Source of the DNA: Butyricimonas paravirosa
GTDB lineage: Bacteria; Bacteroidota; Bacteroidia; Bacteroidales; Marinifilaceae
NCBI RefSeq assembly: GCF_032878955.1
Contig: NZ_CP043839.1
Span: 4,464,001 to 4,528,000 of the forward strand
Direction of reading: 5' to 3'
DNA length: 64,000 nucleotides
Translations under genes and position numbers: made by a program
In this document: positions 44,701-53,710 of the stretch, piece after piece
Layout of the letters: every line of letters begins with the position of its first letter
Position numbering within the stretch: the stretch's first letter is position 1
The notes under the pieces: generated by a model
Seen by the model: only the letters and a program-made list of their open reading frames with translations
What the model was told of the DNA's origin: nothing
Database searches by the model: none

Positions 44701-45248
44701 ATGAACCTGTACGTGATATTGCTGTTTTGGTAAACGCCGGGCAATTGACTCCAAAATGGAACGGGGCTTTGACGATCAACTTAAGATGGAAGAGTTTAGA
44801 ATTCTTTACGAAGTTCGTGTATTACACGGGACATTCTTTGAGAAATGATGTAACACCTCTTTATTCTACTTACACGGATATCACGGGCAGTATGCATAAA
44901 GATATGGCGAAACGGTGGACTGAGACGAATAAGGACACGGATATTCCTGCTATGGGAGCGTACGGGGCAAACACGGATCGTAATTATCTCTGGAAATATG
45001 CCGATGTACACGTGTTGAGTGCTTCTTTTATCAAATGTCGTAATATCGGGATTACCTATTCTTTACCTAAAGATTTGATTAAGAAAGTGAATTTACAAAA
45101 TGTTAGTCTTCGGGCTCAAGTGGATAATCCGTTCTATTGGGCAAGTAACGGGGAAGGGATTGATCCGGAATCATTCAATGCAAATGCGGGAACTCGTACG
45201 GAGTTGCTGATGCCGACCTATAGTCTTGGTTTGAATATTAACTTTTAA
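41748..45248 (+). CDS. SusC/RagA-type TonB-dependent outer-membrane receptor with STN domain, locus 3
   Basis: This 1166-residue receptor has a long N-terminal leader with the hydrophobic MFLIQFVFSLCFFTSIASG at about residues 22-40. An STN domain follows (about 45-115; VVSLDFENVELSKALKSLSE), then a carboxypeptidase-like domain (about 128-210; GVVKDETGMPLPGVAVIQRG). The plug contains VVATGYQTISRERSTGSV and VLKDAAATSLYGVRASNGVI, and the barrel ends in SLGLNINF. The sequence differs from the locus 1 and 2 receptors, which look like each other. Its STN domain pairs it with the sigma/fecR genes just upstream. With susD and a TlpA-like gene downstream, imported material may be peptide or thiol-containing (inference). 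Confidence 0.95.
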   Translation: MAILLSKKRSIDRNVSRRIVKMFLIQFVFSLCFFTSIASGVTQNRVVSLDFENVELSKALKSLSEAADCKFIFNYDDLNSYKVSAKLENKSVEECLDILLKGMPFKYSHEGELIVISYKSNDEKKIYTVRGVVKDETGMPLPGVAVIQRGTTLGAATDVDGRFEFKLTEKNVTLVFSFVGMKTKELLYDGSDKLLDVTMEEEVEMLGEVVATGYQTISRERSTGSVTILKAEDLGKVQSTSLVSKIEGLTPGLSTYGDELEIRGASSFAVSSTPLLVVDGIVMNQSLSSINPDDVETITVLKDAAATSLYGVRASNGVIVITTKKGKGDKVNIDLSASFYINPLPKISYMDYASTSDIIDFEQDFLFNHTEYGSDPSGYFANKDASNSPRSYTRIERYYREMLDGNMTEGEVNQAINAMRSNDYRREAQKVLAHTALSQNYNLSLLKGGEKSNLYFSLRYEDSGRYLRSNSANQYSIYLKNELKLADWFTLTYGSNVYLTKTEVSQSGVSWLDAMPYERVVSDEGDPVYQYKVNYYRAMDINETEGLEFMGYNLKEEMYKNMLTTKSVYVRLFTNADFKLYKGLDLGVKFQYERTKSDAKQYDEADSYIMRDMVNRYASGSVGKFVYHIPQGGHLAEKHSDSEFFNFRAQLNYQTTIADRHDLTVLAGGEIRQDEWNESQSERYGYDGRKLTYKQVNWETLMTDGVQGQLTDALQKKSELLNVTNTKHRYVSAYANAGYTYDSKYSLNASIRVDQADLFGTDPKYRYRPLWSVGASWLMTRESFLNDIAWLDMLKLRVTYGITGNVDQSSSPYLLGTYANSLYTQASITLITQAPNKMLRWEKTSTFNVGMDFALIGRLSGSLEFYRRYSSDLLANKTLDPSLGFETARVNNGAMRNTGLEISVSYDWLKKKDWALNTTLTAANNKNVIKKVGYVPSNAIDMLQYPGSNYLKGDSYNSVYAYRYAGLTETGDPSVYDQNGEIKSNEPVRDIAVLVNAGQLTPKWNGALTINLRWKSLEFFTKFVYYTGHSLRNDVTPLYSTYTDITGSMHKDMAKRWTETNKDTDIPAMGAYGANTDRNYLWKYADVHVLSASFIKCRNIGITYSLPKDLIKKVNLQNVSLRAQVDNPFYWASNGEGIDPESFNANAGTRTELLMPTYSLGLNINF

Positions 45249-45260
45249 TTGAGTGTATGT

Positions 45261-46691
45261 ATGAAAAAATATATAGTAATTATATGGTTATCTTTGGTTA
45301 TGGGGCTTGTGTCCTGTGATAACTATCTGGATGTTGTACCTAAAGGGGAAGCCGTGTTGAATTCAACGGATGATTATTTGGGGTTGATCGAAGCGGCTAG
45401 TCCGAAATTTTCTATGACTCCTTTTTGGTATATGGCAAATGAAGTTACCTATTATAAAAAGGCAGAGTTGGAATCTTACTTGTATCCGATGTATTCTATC
45501 GGGTTCTTTTGGGATGAGAGTGTTGATCGTTATAATTATATGGTAGATGGAGAGATTGCAGAGTTATATTCTGATTGTTATTCCAGAATTGCGTCGTACA
45601 ATGTTGTAGTAGAACATATGAATGATGCAGAGGGACCGGATACGGATAAAAAGTTGGGAATTGCTCAGGCTAAAATAATGCGGGCGTATAATTACTTTTT
45701 CTTGGTGAACACTTTTGCAAAACCTTATAAGAAAGAGACTGCGGCAACCGATATGGGTATTATTATTCATAAAAAGTTTGATTTGGAGTCTGAAAGTAAG
45801 CAATATACGGTTAAGGAAGTTTATGAATTTATTGAACAGGATATAGAGGAGGCTTTAGCTGATCTACCAGAACAGGCTTTGAATTCCTATCGTCCGACCA
45901 AGGGTTTCGGGTATGCTTTGCAGGCTAAGGTGCGTTTGTATAAAGGAGAGATCGACTTGGCCTTGGAGTCCGGGTTGAATGCCTTAAAGTCAAGCTATCA
46001 TAAACTTTGGGATATAAATGAGATGTATAATGAGGCGCTTGCACAAAATCCTTTGCTTCCATCAATGGCAAGCGGATGGATGATGTCTGCTAAACTTGAG
46101 GATTCGAATCCAGAACATTTATTATATCAGTTTGCACATACTAATACAGATCCGTACCCGCAGTATGCGCGGAAAGAAATGATCGATTTGTATGATAAGG
46201 ATAATGATTTGCGTTATATCACTTGTTGGGCATACTATATGCCAGCACGTCCTACGGCAGAAACAGGGGCTATTATGTTTGGAAGTATGAATGTGAAGTG
46301 GAATCCGGGAGGTATGCGTTTGTCAGAAGTTTACTTGATGATAGCTGAATGTTATGCAAGAAAGGACGATAAAGATAATGCGATGAAATACCTGAATGAT
46401 TTGTATCGGAATCGGGTGTTCCCTGGAACGGCAGAGTTAACTGCTGCTAATGCCGATGAAGCATTTAAATTGGTTCGTGAGGAGAGAAAGAGAGAATTAG
46501 TTTTGACTTATAACGGATTCTTTGATATGAGACGTTTCTGTACAGAATTTAATGAAACGTTGACAAAGACCTATGTGAATGAGGCCGGAGAAACTAAAAC
46601 GTATTCTTTGCGCCCGGATTCGCCTCTGTTAGTGTGGCCTTTCCCACAGCAAGCGATGGAGACAAGCAATTTGGTTCAAAATACGAAATGA
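45261..46691 (+). CDS. SusD/RagB-type substrate-binding lipoprotein, locus 3
   Basis: This 476-residue lipoprotein has a signal MKKYIVIIWLSLVMGLVSC, then DNYLDVVPKGEAVLNSTDDY, the SusD opening of the branch paired with STN receptors. KIMRAYNYFFLVNTFAKPY is the tetratricopeptide-like helical motif and LVREERKRELVLTYNGFFDM the C-terminal motif. I start at the ATG at 45261; the in-frame TTG at 45249 is unlikely. Its stop TGA overlaps the ATG of the following TlpA-like gene (ATGA), so translation is coupled. Confidence 0.92.
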   Translation: MKKYIVIIWLSLVMGLVSCDNYLDVVPKGEAVLNSTDDYLGLIEAASPKFSMTPFWYMANEVTYYKKAELESYLYPMYSIGFFWDESVDRYNYMVDGEIAELYSDCYSRIASYNVVVEHMNDAEGPDTDKKLGIAQAKIMRAYNYFFLVNTFAKPYKKETAATDMGIIIHKKFDLESESKQYTVKEVYEFIEQDIEEALADLPEQALNSYRPTKGFGYALQAKVRLYKGEIDLALESGLNALKSSYHKLWDINEMYNEALAQNPLLPSMASGWMMSAKLEDSNPEHLLYQFAHTNTDPYPQYARKEMIDLYDKDNDLRYITCWAYYMPARPTAETGAIMFGSMNVKWNPGGMRLSEVYLMIAECYARKDDKDNAMKYLNDLYRNRVFPGTAELTAANADEAFKLVREERKRELVLTYNGFFDMRRFCTEFNETLTKTYVNEAGETKTYSLRPDSPLLVWPFPQQAMETSNLVQNTK

Positions 46692-48082
46692 TATTTCATA
46701 TGAATAAAATATGTTGTGTATTTTTGATATTAACGGTTCTGGCTTTTGCCGGAACCGGATGTCAGGATAAGACGGAATCATCTACTAAGGCGAGAGTGGA
46801 GTTTAAGAATACGGTTGAAGGAAACTTCTTTTTTATTCCAGAGGGGTCTACAGCTGGGTACACGAAAATGGAACCGGATTCTTTGGGAAATTATGCTTAT
46901 GAGGTGGATTTGAATGTACCGGGTTATTTCCGTTATGTAGGGGTGAACAAGAAATTTTATTTGGTTTATTTGACTCCGGGTGCACGGGTAGAGATACAAG
47001 AAGGTGCGGATGGTGTTGTGTTTGTGGGAGATCATGCTGCCGAGAATACGTTTTTGTCTGAAAATGTATATTTAGGTTCTGTACCTGAGGATGTTTCGCT
47101 TTACTCGGCAGAGTGGGTGAGACTGAACACAGAGGAGGTGAATCGTTTGATTGGAAATTTGGAAACTTCCGGTTTGGATCAGGACTTTATTCGGCTGCAA
47201 AAATTAAAGTATCGTTGTGATTTTTACTTGCAAAGATTAAATGGTCCTGCGAATACTGCGATGTTTGCTCCTCAGTTGAAGATTGAACTGGCAGATAATT
47301 TTTATGATTTCATGAAAGAGGTGAACTTTTCGGATTCATCTCTCGTGCAGATACCAAAATGGTTTAACATGATGTTGGGGACATTTGAACAGATGGAAAA
47401 GAAGGGATGGATTGAGATTTCTCCGGAGAGATATATGGAAATTTACGCGAAGAAGATCGGGGATGAGAAGGTTCGTTCTATGTTCTTGGTGGAATTGTTG
47501 AATCTTACATTACAGAAAGGATATTCTGATGATTTCCCGACTTATCTGGAAGGGGTTCGTCAATATATTACCCATCCGGAGGCATTGGCGGCATTACCCG
47601 CTTTGGAGGCTCGTTACCAAGAGTCCAAAGAAACCCATAAAATCATCGCAAGAGGACAGATGGCCCCGGAGTTTAAGGCGGTTGACGTGAAGGGAAAAGA
47701 ATATACTTCGGCTGATTTTAAGGGCAAGGTGATGGTGTTGGATTTTTGGTTTACGGGATGTATTCCTTGTCGTGCGGAGATGCCTTATATGGAGAAGTTG
47801 GCTGATGATATGCAAGGGGAAAATATCGTGTTTATCTCGATGTCCGTGGATACGGGAGATGAGTTGATGGCTTTGTGGAGAAAGATGGTTAAAGATAAGA
47901 AAGGTGCCGAGTTACAGTTGAACGTGCCGGGAGGTTTTAAATCGGATCTGGTAAAGAAATACCTGATTCGTGGGGTTCCTCGTATTGTGATCGTGGATAA
48001 AGAGGGGAAAATTGTGGATGCGAATGCCAAACGTCCCTCGGATCCTAAATTGCGGATGCAGTTGGAACAATTGGTGAAATAA
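46688..48082 (+). CDS. TlpA-like thiol-disulfide oxidoreductase lipoprotein
   Basis: This lipoprotein of about 464 residues has a signal ending in AFAGTGC, a DUF4369-like/unknown region of about 300 residues and a C-terminal thioredoxin fold (about 320-460). The redox motif is in VLDFWFTGCIPCRAEMP (CIPC), and the cis-proline is in RGVPRIVIVD. It should reduce or rearrange disulfides in the periplasm. The ATG at 46688 overlaps the susD stop; the ATG at 46700 (MNKICCVFL) is an alternative. SusCD loci ending in such a protein are common in Bacteroidetes and have been linked to protein or peptide use. A terminator follows. Confidence 0.9.
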   Translation: MIFHMNKICCVFLILTVLAFAGTGCQDKTESSTKARVEFKNTVEGNFFFIPEGSTAGYTKMEPDSLGNYAYEVDLNVPGYFRYVGVNKKFYLVYLTPGARVEIQEGADGVVFVGDHAAENTFLSENVYLGSVPEDVSLYSAEWVRLNTEEVNRLIGNLETSGLDQDFIRLQKLKYRCDFYLQRLNGPANTAMFAPQLKIELADNFYDFMKEVNFSDSSLVQIPKWFNMMLGTFEQMEKKGWIEISPERYMEIYAKKIGDEKVRSMFLVELLNLTLQKGYSDDFPTYLEGVRQYITHPEALAALPALEARYQESKETHKIIARGQMAPEFKAVDVKGKEYTSADFKGKVMVLDFWFTGCIPCRAEMPYMEKLADDMQGENIVFISMSVDTGDELMALWRKMVKDKKGAELQLNVPGGFKSDLVKKYLIRGVPRIVIVDKEGKIVDANAKRPSDPKLRMQLEQLVK

Positions 48083-48108
48083 TTATCATGTAGTTCAAAG
48101 TGTAATTA

Positions 48109-48147
48109 AAAAAAGAATCCGGACGGAACTCCGTCCGGATTCTTTTT
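48109..48147. terminator. Strong bidirectional Rho-independent terminator
   Basis: AAAGAATCCGGACGGA (48112-48127) pairs perfectly with TCCGTCCGGATTCTTT (48130-48145), with a two-base minimal loop and A/T runs on both sides. It serves locus 3 and the convergent recR gene. Confidence 0.93.
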
Positions 48148-48161
48148 AATATGTAGGAAAA

Positions 48162-48779
48162 TCATCCATTTAGACTAAATTTTACCCGGTTTACGAGGGA
48201 GCGTCCCAGAGTGAGTTCGTCGGTATATTCGAGATCATTACCTATGGCGATACCTTTGGCAAGGGTGCTGACCGTGATTTCATCCCGGCGGGGGAGTTTT
48301 TTGAAAATGTAGTAACCCGTGGTATCACCTTCTATGGTGGCTCGCAAGGCGAAAATAACCTCTTTCACGGAAGGATTGGCCACTCGTTCTAGTAGAGAAT
48401 TAATGTGAAGGTCGGATGGGCCTATGCCGTCCATGGGGGAAATAATCCCTCCTAAAACGTGGTAAAGCCCGTGGTATTGGCCCGTGGCTTCAAGGGACAT
48501 GATGTCCTTTATGTTTTCCACGACACATATGGTCTGAGAGTCCCGTTTCGGGTCGGAACAAATCTCGCAGGTGTCACTGTCTGAAATGTTATGGCAGTAC
48601 TGGCACTCTTTGATAGATTCTTTCAAGGCGGTGATACTGGCTGTAAATTGCTTTACCTCTTCGGGGCTTTGGCGCAGCATGTGTAGTACGTAACGCAAAG
48701 CTGTTTTGCGTCCGATTCCCGGAAGGGATGCAAATTGTTCCACTGCTTTTTCCAATAGTTTGGAAGATAAAGATTGCAT
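48162..48779 (-). CDS. recR: Recombination mediator protein RecR
   Basis: This 205-residue protein loads RecA at gapped DNA together with RecO/RecF. An N-terminal helix-hairpin-helix (LPGIGRKTALRY, about residues 19-30) is followed by a four-cysteine zinc finger (C59, C62, C71, C74; CQYCHNISDSDTCEIC). A Toprim domain (TICVVENIKDIMSLEATGQY and HVLGG) and a C-terminal Walker-B-like tail complete it. The length is standard (about 200). It lies 3 bases after recJ, forming a two-gene repair operon. Confidence 0.96.
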   Translation of the reverse strand: MQSLSSKLLEKAVEQFASLPGIGRKTALRYVLHMLRQSPEEVKQFTASITALKESIKECQYCHNISDSDTCEICSDPKRDSQTICVVENIKDIMSLEATGQYHGLYHVLGGIISPMDGIGPSDLHINSLLERVANPSVKEVIFALRATIEGDTTGYYIFKKLPRRDEITVSTLAKGIAIGNDLEYTDELTLGRSLVNRVKFSLNG

Positions 48780-48782
48780 GTT

Positions 48783-50501
48783 TTATTCCTCTTTGAATTT
48801 TAAATCCCGAATCATCATTTGAATGTCGCTTTTCCCCATGAATTCGTTTTCCTGAAGGGTGTAGCAAATATCGAAATATTCACCTTTACTGATACGGGAA
48901 AATGCCTCTCCCATACCGAAAGCTATACCACTCCGGTCGTTGCAGACTCTCGTGTCATCCACGACGACCAGTTTTAGGTGTTCGTTGTTACGTCCCACTT
49001 GTTTTGAACCAATGAAATTCGTCACGTTTTCAGTCATGAACACGGGGATCGTGTTGTTGGGACCAAACGGGGCGAACTTCTGAATCATGGCATAAAGATC
49101 CGGGGTGATGTCGTTTAATTTGATTTGGGCGTCAATATTGATCTGGGGTGTCAACATCTCTTCCGTGATCGTTTCACTCACGATTTTTTGGAATTTAGCC
49201 TTGAAAGGTTCGATGTTTTCAAGCCTTAATGTCAGTCCTGCTGCGTATTTGTGTCCCCCGTAATTTTCCAAGAATTCGCTACATTGTGAAATGGCGTAAT
49301 ACAGGTCAAATCCTTCCACGGAGCGAGCAGATCCGGTAGCCAAACCGTTGGATTCTGTCAGGATCACGGTCGGGCGGTAGTAATATTCCGTCAGACGTGA
49401 AGCAACGATTCCAATGACACCTTTGTGCCAGTTCGGGTTGTAAAGTACGGTTGCTTTTTGGGATTGGTCGTAGTGGGACTGATTGATGTATTCGAGGGCT
49501 TCTTCGGTGATGTCGTGATCCAGCTTTTTGCGTTGATCGTTGAAGTTGTTGATACTTGCGGCGACTTCCGTGGCTCTGGTCTCGTCATCGGCAATCAGGA
49601 GTTCAACTGATTTATTCCCCGATTCAACTCGCCCTGCCGCGTTGATTTTTGGGCCTATGCGAAAAACAATGTCATTTATCGTCAGGTCTTTACCGATTCC
49701 GGAGAAACTTAGTATCGTTTTTAATCCCAGGCTGGGTTTCCTATTTAATTGTAATAAACCAAAATGAGCGAGGATACGATTCTCTCCCGTGATTGGAACA
49801 ATGTCACTGGCAATACTGACGCAAACCAAGTCCAACAATTTGTACAAGTCTGCCATTGGTAAGTTGTGTTTCATGCTATATGCCTGTGCCAGTTTGAAGC
49901 TGACACCGCAACCGCTTAACCACCGGTAGGGGTAGTGACAATCTTTCCGTTGAGGGTCGAGGACGGCGACAGCATCCGGAAGTTCGTCTCCCGGGGTGTG
50001 ATGGTCACAGATGATGACATCCACACCCTTGGATTTTGCGTAACGGACTTTCTCCACGGCTTTCACTCCACAATCGGTTACGATCATGAGTGTGATCCCG
50101 TTGCGGGCCGCATAATCGATGGCCAAGATGGAAACCCCGTAGCCTTCCGTGTACCTGTCCGGGATGTAATACTCCGGATTCTCGCATTTATTTTTCAGGT
50201 ATTTATAGAGTAAAGCAACGGCCGTGGTACCGTCCACGTCGTAATCGCCGTAGATCATGACTTTTTCCTCGGTGCTGATTGCTTTTTCCAACCGGAGAAC
50301 TGCTTTATCCATATCCTTCATCAAGAACGGGTCATGGAGCATGTTGAGGGTTGGATTGAAGAAAGCATGGGCCTCTTCTGCAGTGTCCACACCGCGTTGC
50401 AAAAGCAAGTTCGCGATAACATGACTGCAGTTAAGTTCTTTGGATAGTTTGTCAATTTTTTCCCACTCGGGTGGGGTGTTGATGACCCATCTTTTTTTCA
50501 T
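48783..50501 (-). CDS. recJ: Single-stranded-DNA-specific exonuclease RecJ
   Basis: This 572-residue 5'-3' exonuclease has the DHH-family motifs: GDYDVDGTTAVALL (motif I, residues 85-98), VTDCGVKA (motif II), CDHHTPG (motif III, DHH at 166-168) and the later SGCGVSFKLAQ. The DHHA1 domain has YGGHKYAAGL near residue 415. A C-terminal OB-like domain binds single-stranded DNA. The length matches bacterial RecJ (about 560-580). It precedes recR, and the two act in the RecFOR gap-repair pathway. It is divergent from lysS. Confidence 0.96.
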   Translation of the reverse strand: MKKRWVINTPPEWEKIDKLSKELNCSHVIANLLLQRGVDTAEEAHAFFNPTLNMLHDPFLMKDMDKAVLRLEKAISTEEKVMIYGDYDVDGTTAVALLYKYLKNKCENPEYYIPDRYTEGYGVSILAIDYAARNGITLMIVTDCGVKAVEKVRYAKSKGVDVIICDHHTPGDELPDAVAVLDPQRKDCHYPYRWLSGCGVSFKLAQAYSMKHNLPMADLYKLLDLVCVSIASDIVPITGENRILAHFGLLQLNRKPSLGLKTILSFSGIGKDLTINDIVFRIGPKINAAGRVESGNKSVELLIADDETRATEVAASINNFNDQRKKLDHDITEEALEYINQSHYDQSQKATVLYNPNWHKGVIGIVASRLTEYYYRPTVILTESNGLATGSARSVEGFDLYYAISQCSEFLENYGGHKYAAGLTLRLENIEPFKAKFQKIVSETITEEMLTPQINIDAQIKLNDITPDLYAMIQKFAPFGPNNTIPVFMTENVTNFIGSKQVGRNNEHLKLVVVDDTRVCNDRSGIAFGMGEAFSRISKGEYFDICYTLQENEFMGKSDIQMMIRDLKFKEE

Positions 50502-50821
50502 TATCTCTTTCTCCTATTCTGCTACAAAGAAGCAGAAATTCCTTGGGATTTCAAAAGAATACTGATTATATTTTTTAACAGGTTTGTTCTAAATAAGGTT
50601 ATGCGGTTGTGTTTCAGTTGTATAAAAATAAGATTGAATTTTTGGTGATAAAATTTTAACAAAAAGCAGGGGAAATGTAAATAACGAGGGAGAGCAGCCC
50701 TTTTACTTTCTTCTTTGCACTTTATTTATTATCTTTGCACATTAATTTTTGAATAAAATTTAGAGCGGGCGTATGCCCGGTGATAAAATAGATTTTATAT
50801 AACCTTTTAAAGCATATAAAA
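50502..50821. promoter_or_regulatory. Divergent region between recJ and lysS, with lysS promoter
   Basis: This is 320 bases without a gene. TTTC (50707-50710), 19 bases and TATCTTTG (50730-50737) form a good -33/-7 promoter for lysS, giving a leader of about 80 bases. The word CTTTGCAC occurs twice (50713-50720 and 50733-50740). A small CTGCT/AGCAG dyad lies near the recJ start at about 50519-50535. Confidence 0.6.
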
Positions 50822-52546
50822 ATGAGTCTTGCAGAATTAAGCGAACAGGAAATTATTCGCCGGAACTCTTTAAACGAGTTGAAAAATTTGGGAATAGATG
50901 CCTATCCGGCACCGGAATTTAAAGTAACTCACCTTTCTAAAGAGATTCTGGATAAATTTGAAAAATCACCGGAGGAATTGCAAGAGGTTGTGATTGCCGG
51001 GCGAATGATGAGCAGGCGGATTATGGGTAAGGCTTCATTTTTTGAATTACAGGATGCCGAAGGTAGGATTCAGGTCTACGTGAGTCGGGATGATGTGAGT
51101 CGGGATGAAGCTTGCACGATGTATAATACCGTTTTCAAAAAGTTAATGGATATTGGTGACATTGTGGGAGTCAAGGGATTCGTGTTCCGCACGAACATGG
51201 GAGAGGTCTCAGTTCACGCGAAAGAGTTGGTGATGTTGTCCAAGTCCTTGCGTCCACTACCGGTTGTGAAAGAAAAGGATGGTAAAGTGTTTGATGCTTT
51301 TACCGATCCGGAATTGAGATACCGTCAACGTTATTTGGATTTGATCGTGAACCCGCAGGTGAAGGATGTGTTTATCAAGCGTACGAAAATGATCAACGCC
51401 ATCCGTCAGTTCTACACGGAAATGGGATGTTTGGAGGTGGAGACTCCGGTGTTGCAGGCTATACCGGGAGGGGCTTCGGCGCGTCCGTTTATCACGCATC
51501 ATAATGCGCTGGATATTCCGTTCTATTTGCGTATCGCGAACGAGTTGTACCTGAAACGTTTGATCGTGGGCGGTTTTAACGGGGTGTTCGAGTTTTCCCG
51601 TAATTTCCGTAACGAGGGTATGGACCGGACGCATAACCCGGAATTTACTTGTATGGAGGTGTACGTGCCGTACAAGGATTATTTGTGGATGATGGATAGC
51701 ACAGAGAGAATGATCGAGGCAGCGGCAATGGCCGTGAACGGGACAACTAAAGCTCCTTTCGGGGAGAACGAGGTGGATTTCAAGCGTCCGTTCAAGCGCG
51801 TGAAGATGTCCGAGGCGATTAAAGAATATACCGGGTTTGACATCACAGGTAAGAGTGAGGATGAGATCCGGGCATTCTGTTTGTCTATCGGCTTGAACGT
51901 GGACGAGACGATGGGTAAGGGTAAGTTGATTGACGAGATTTTCGGAGAGAAATGTGAAAGTCATTATATACAGCCGACCTTTATTTACGACTATCCGGTG
52001 GAGATGTCTCCGCTAACTAAGATGCATCGTTCAGATCCCGGATTAACGGAGCGTTTCGAGTTGTTCGTGAATGGTAAGGAGGTGGCGAACGCTTATTCCG
52101 AGTTAAATGACCCGATCGATCAGTTGAATCGTTTCAAAGATCAGTTGGCACTTCAGGAAAGAGGGGATGATGAAGCCATGTTTATCGATTACGACTTTGT
52201 GCGTGCCTTGGAATACGGTATGCCCCCGACCTCGGGAATGGGTATCGGAATCGATCGGCTTTGTATGATCCTGACTAATAGCCCGTCTATACAGGATGTG
52301 CTGTTGTTCCCGCAAATGAAACCGGAGAAAGTGGCTACCGTGGATGCTGACGAGAAATTTATCGAGTTGGGAATCCCGGCTGATTGGGTTGCCGTGGTTC
52401 GTAAAGCCGGTTACCAGACCGTGGAAGCCTTGAAGGCGGTAGAGAACCCGAACAAGTTGCATCAGGAATTGAGCGGTTTAAATAAAAAAATGAAATTAGG
52501 CTTGAAGACCTTATCTCCGGATGAGGTAAAGAGCTGGATAAAATAG
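50822..52546 (+). CDS. lysS: Lysyl-tRNA synthetase, class II
   Basis: This 574-residue enzyme charges tRNA-Lys. The anticodon-binding OB domain is N-terminal (VVIAGRMMSRRIMGKASFFE). The class II core has motif 2 (RNFRNEGMDRTHNPEFT) and motif 3 (GMGIGIDRLCMIL). A C-terminal extension of about 65 residues after the normal end (WVAVVRKAGYQTVEALKAVE) is typical of Bacteroidetes LysS. It is a stand-alone gene; gpsA follows after a repeat-containing gap of 94 bases. Confidence 0.97.
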   Translation: MSLAELSEQEIIRRNSLNELKNLGIDAYPAPEFKVTHLSKEILDKFEKSPEELQEVVIAGRMMSRRIMGKASFFELQDAEGRIQVYVSRDDVSRDEACTMYNTVFKKLMDIGDIVGVKGFVFRTNMGEVSVHAKELVMLSKSLRPLPVVKEKDGKVFDAFTDPELRYRQRYLDLIVNPQVKDVFIKRTKMINAIRQFYTEMGCLEVETPVLQAIPGGASARPFITHHNALDIPFYLRIANELYLKRLIVGGFNGVFEFSRNFRNEGMDRTHNPEFTCMEVYVPYKDYLWMMDSTERMIEAAAMAVNGTTKAPFGENEVDFKRPFKRVKMSEAIKEYTGFDITGKSEDEIRAFCLSIGLNVDETMGKGKLIDEIFGEKCESHYIQPTFIYDYPVEMSPLTKMHRSDPGLTERFELFVNGKEVANAYSELNDPIDQLNRFKDQLALQERGDDEAMFIDYDFVRALEYGMPPTSGMGIGIDRLCMILTNSPSIQDVLLFPQMKPEKVATVDADEKFIELGIPADWVAVVRKAGYQTVEALKAVENPNKLHQELSGLNKKMKLGLKTLSPDEVKSWIK

Positions 52547-52560
52547 GTTCTAAGGTTTGT

Positions 52561-52606
52561 AAAGTTTATAAGGTCTATAAAGTTATTTTTTTGCCTTATA
52601 AACTTT
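52561..52606. repeat. A/T-rich inverted repeat between lysS and gpsA
   Basis: AAAGTTTATAAGG (52561-52573) is perfectly complementary to CCTTATAAACTTT (52594-52606). Further ACTTTATAA/ACTTTATGA/ACTTTATAA units continue to about 52629. The T7 run lies inside the loop, so it is not a classical terminator. Confidence 0.7.
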
Positions 52607-52640
52607 ATAACTTTATGAACTTTATAAACTTATTGGTATC

Positions 52641-53645
52641 ATGGAAATAGTTGAGAAACCAAGGATTGGAGTAGTTGGTGGGGGTAGTTGGGCTACCGCT
52701 ATCGCTAAAATGCTGACAGAAAATAACGGGCATATTAATTGGTTCATGAGAAACATTGAATCGATAAAGGCCTTTAAAGTATTAAAACACAATCCGCGGT
52801 ATTTGTGTGGTGTCGATTTTGATATAGACAAAATCTCATTTTCGGATGATCTGGATTGGGTGATCATGAATTCCGATGTGATTGTGTTCGCTATCCCGAG
52901 TGCTTTCCTGCAAAACGTGGTAACTCCAAGGTTGCAAGTGTCGTTGAAAGATAAGATTATCGTTTCGGCCATCAAGGGGATGATTCCGGATGAGAATCTA
53001 CTTATCGGGGAGTTCTTCCACCAGAAATACGAGGTACCTCTAGGACAGATTGTAATTATCTCCGGTCCCTGCCATGCGGAGGAAATAGCCTTGGAGCGTT
53101 TGTCTTATTTGACATTCTCCAGTGAGAACCTGCGGGTAGCACGGACTGTGGCTCAATTATTCGAGTGTTTCTACGTGAAAACCACGATTTCCGATGATAT
53201 ATACGGGGCCGAGTATGCCGCGGTGCTGAAAAACGTTTTTGCTATTGCGTCGGGAATCTGTCACGGATTGCGATATGGCGATAATTTTCAGGCCGTGTTG
53301 GTTGCTAATGCCATTCAGGAAATGGAACGCTTTGTGAATGCCGTGCATCCGATTCAACGGGATATTAAATTTTCTGCATACTTGGGTGATTTGTTAGTAA
53401 CAGCCTATTCCCAGTTCAGCCGGAACCGGACATTCGGTACGATGATCGGGAAAGGATATTCCGTGAAGTCTGCGCAAATGGAGATGTTGATGGTTGCCGA
53501 GGGGTATTTTGGCGTGAAAGGAATTCATGAAATCAATCAGCAGTATAAAGTCCACATGCCTATCACGGAGGCCGTTTATAACATCCTCTACGAGCGAATC
53601 AGTCCGACAATGGAAATCAGATTGTTAACCGACGAGTTGAGATAA
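52641..53645 (+). CDS. gpsA: NAD(P)H-dependent glycerol-3-phosphate dehydrogenase
   Basis: This 334-residue enzyme reduces dihydroxyacetone phosphate to sn-glycerol-3-phosphate for phospholipid synthesis. The Rossmann motif GVVGGGSWATAIAKML is at residues 11-26. The family segments IVSAIKGMIPDENLLIGEF, ISGPCHAEEIALERLSY and the catalytic-lysine region YAAVLKNVFAIASGICHGL follow, then SRNRTFGTMIGKG. The length is standard. The start at 52641 gives MEIVEKPRIGVVGGG. Confidence 0.95.
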   Translation: MEIVEKPRIGVVGGGSWATAIAKMLTENNGHINWFMRNIESIKAFKVLKHNPRYLCGVDFDIDKISFSDDLDWVIMNSDVIVFAIPSAFLQNVVTPRLQVSLKDKIIVSAIKGMIPDENLLIGEFFHQKYEVPLGQIVIISGPCHAEEIALERLSYLTFSSENLRVARTVAQLFECFYVKTTISDDIYGAEYAAVLKNVFAIASGICHGLRYGDNFQAVLVANAIQEMERFVNAVHPIQRDIKFSAYLGDLLVTAYSQFSRNRTFGTMIGKGYSVKSAQMEMLMVAEGYFGVKGIHEINQQYKVHMPITEAVYNILYERISPTMEIRLLTDELR

Positions 53646-53710
53646 AAATTAAAAGATAAAAGCTAAAAGTTTAATAAGAAAATTTGGAAAGTGTAAATGA
53701 GGTTTTATCA

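Noticed and set aside
51257..51964. Minus-strand frame (235 codons) inside lysS
   Set aside because: Antisense to a clear class II synthetase core; histidine- and leucine-rich composition typical of shadow frames.
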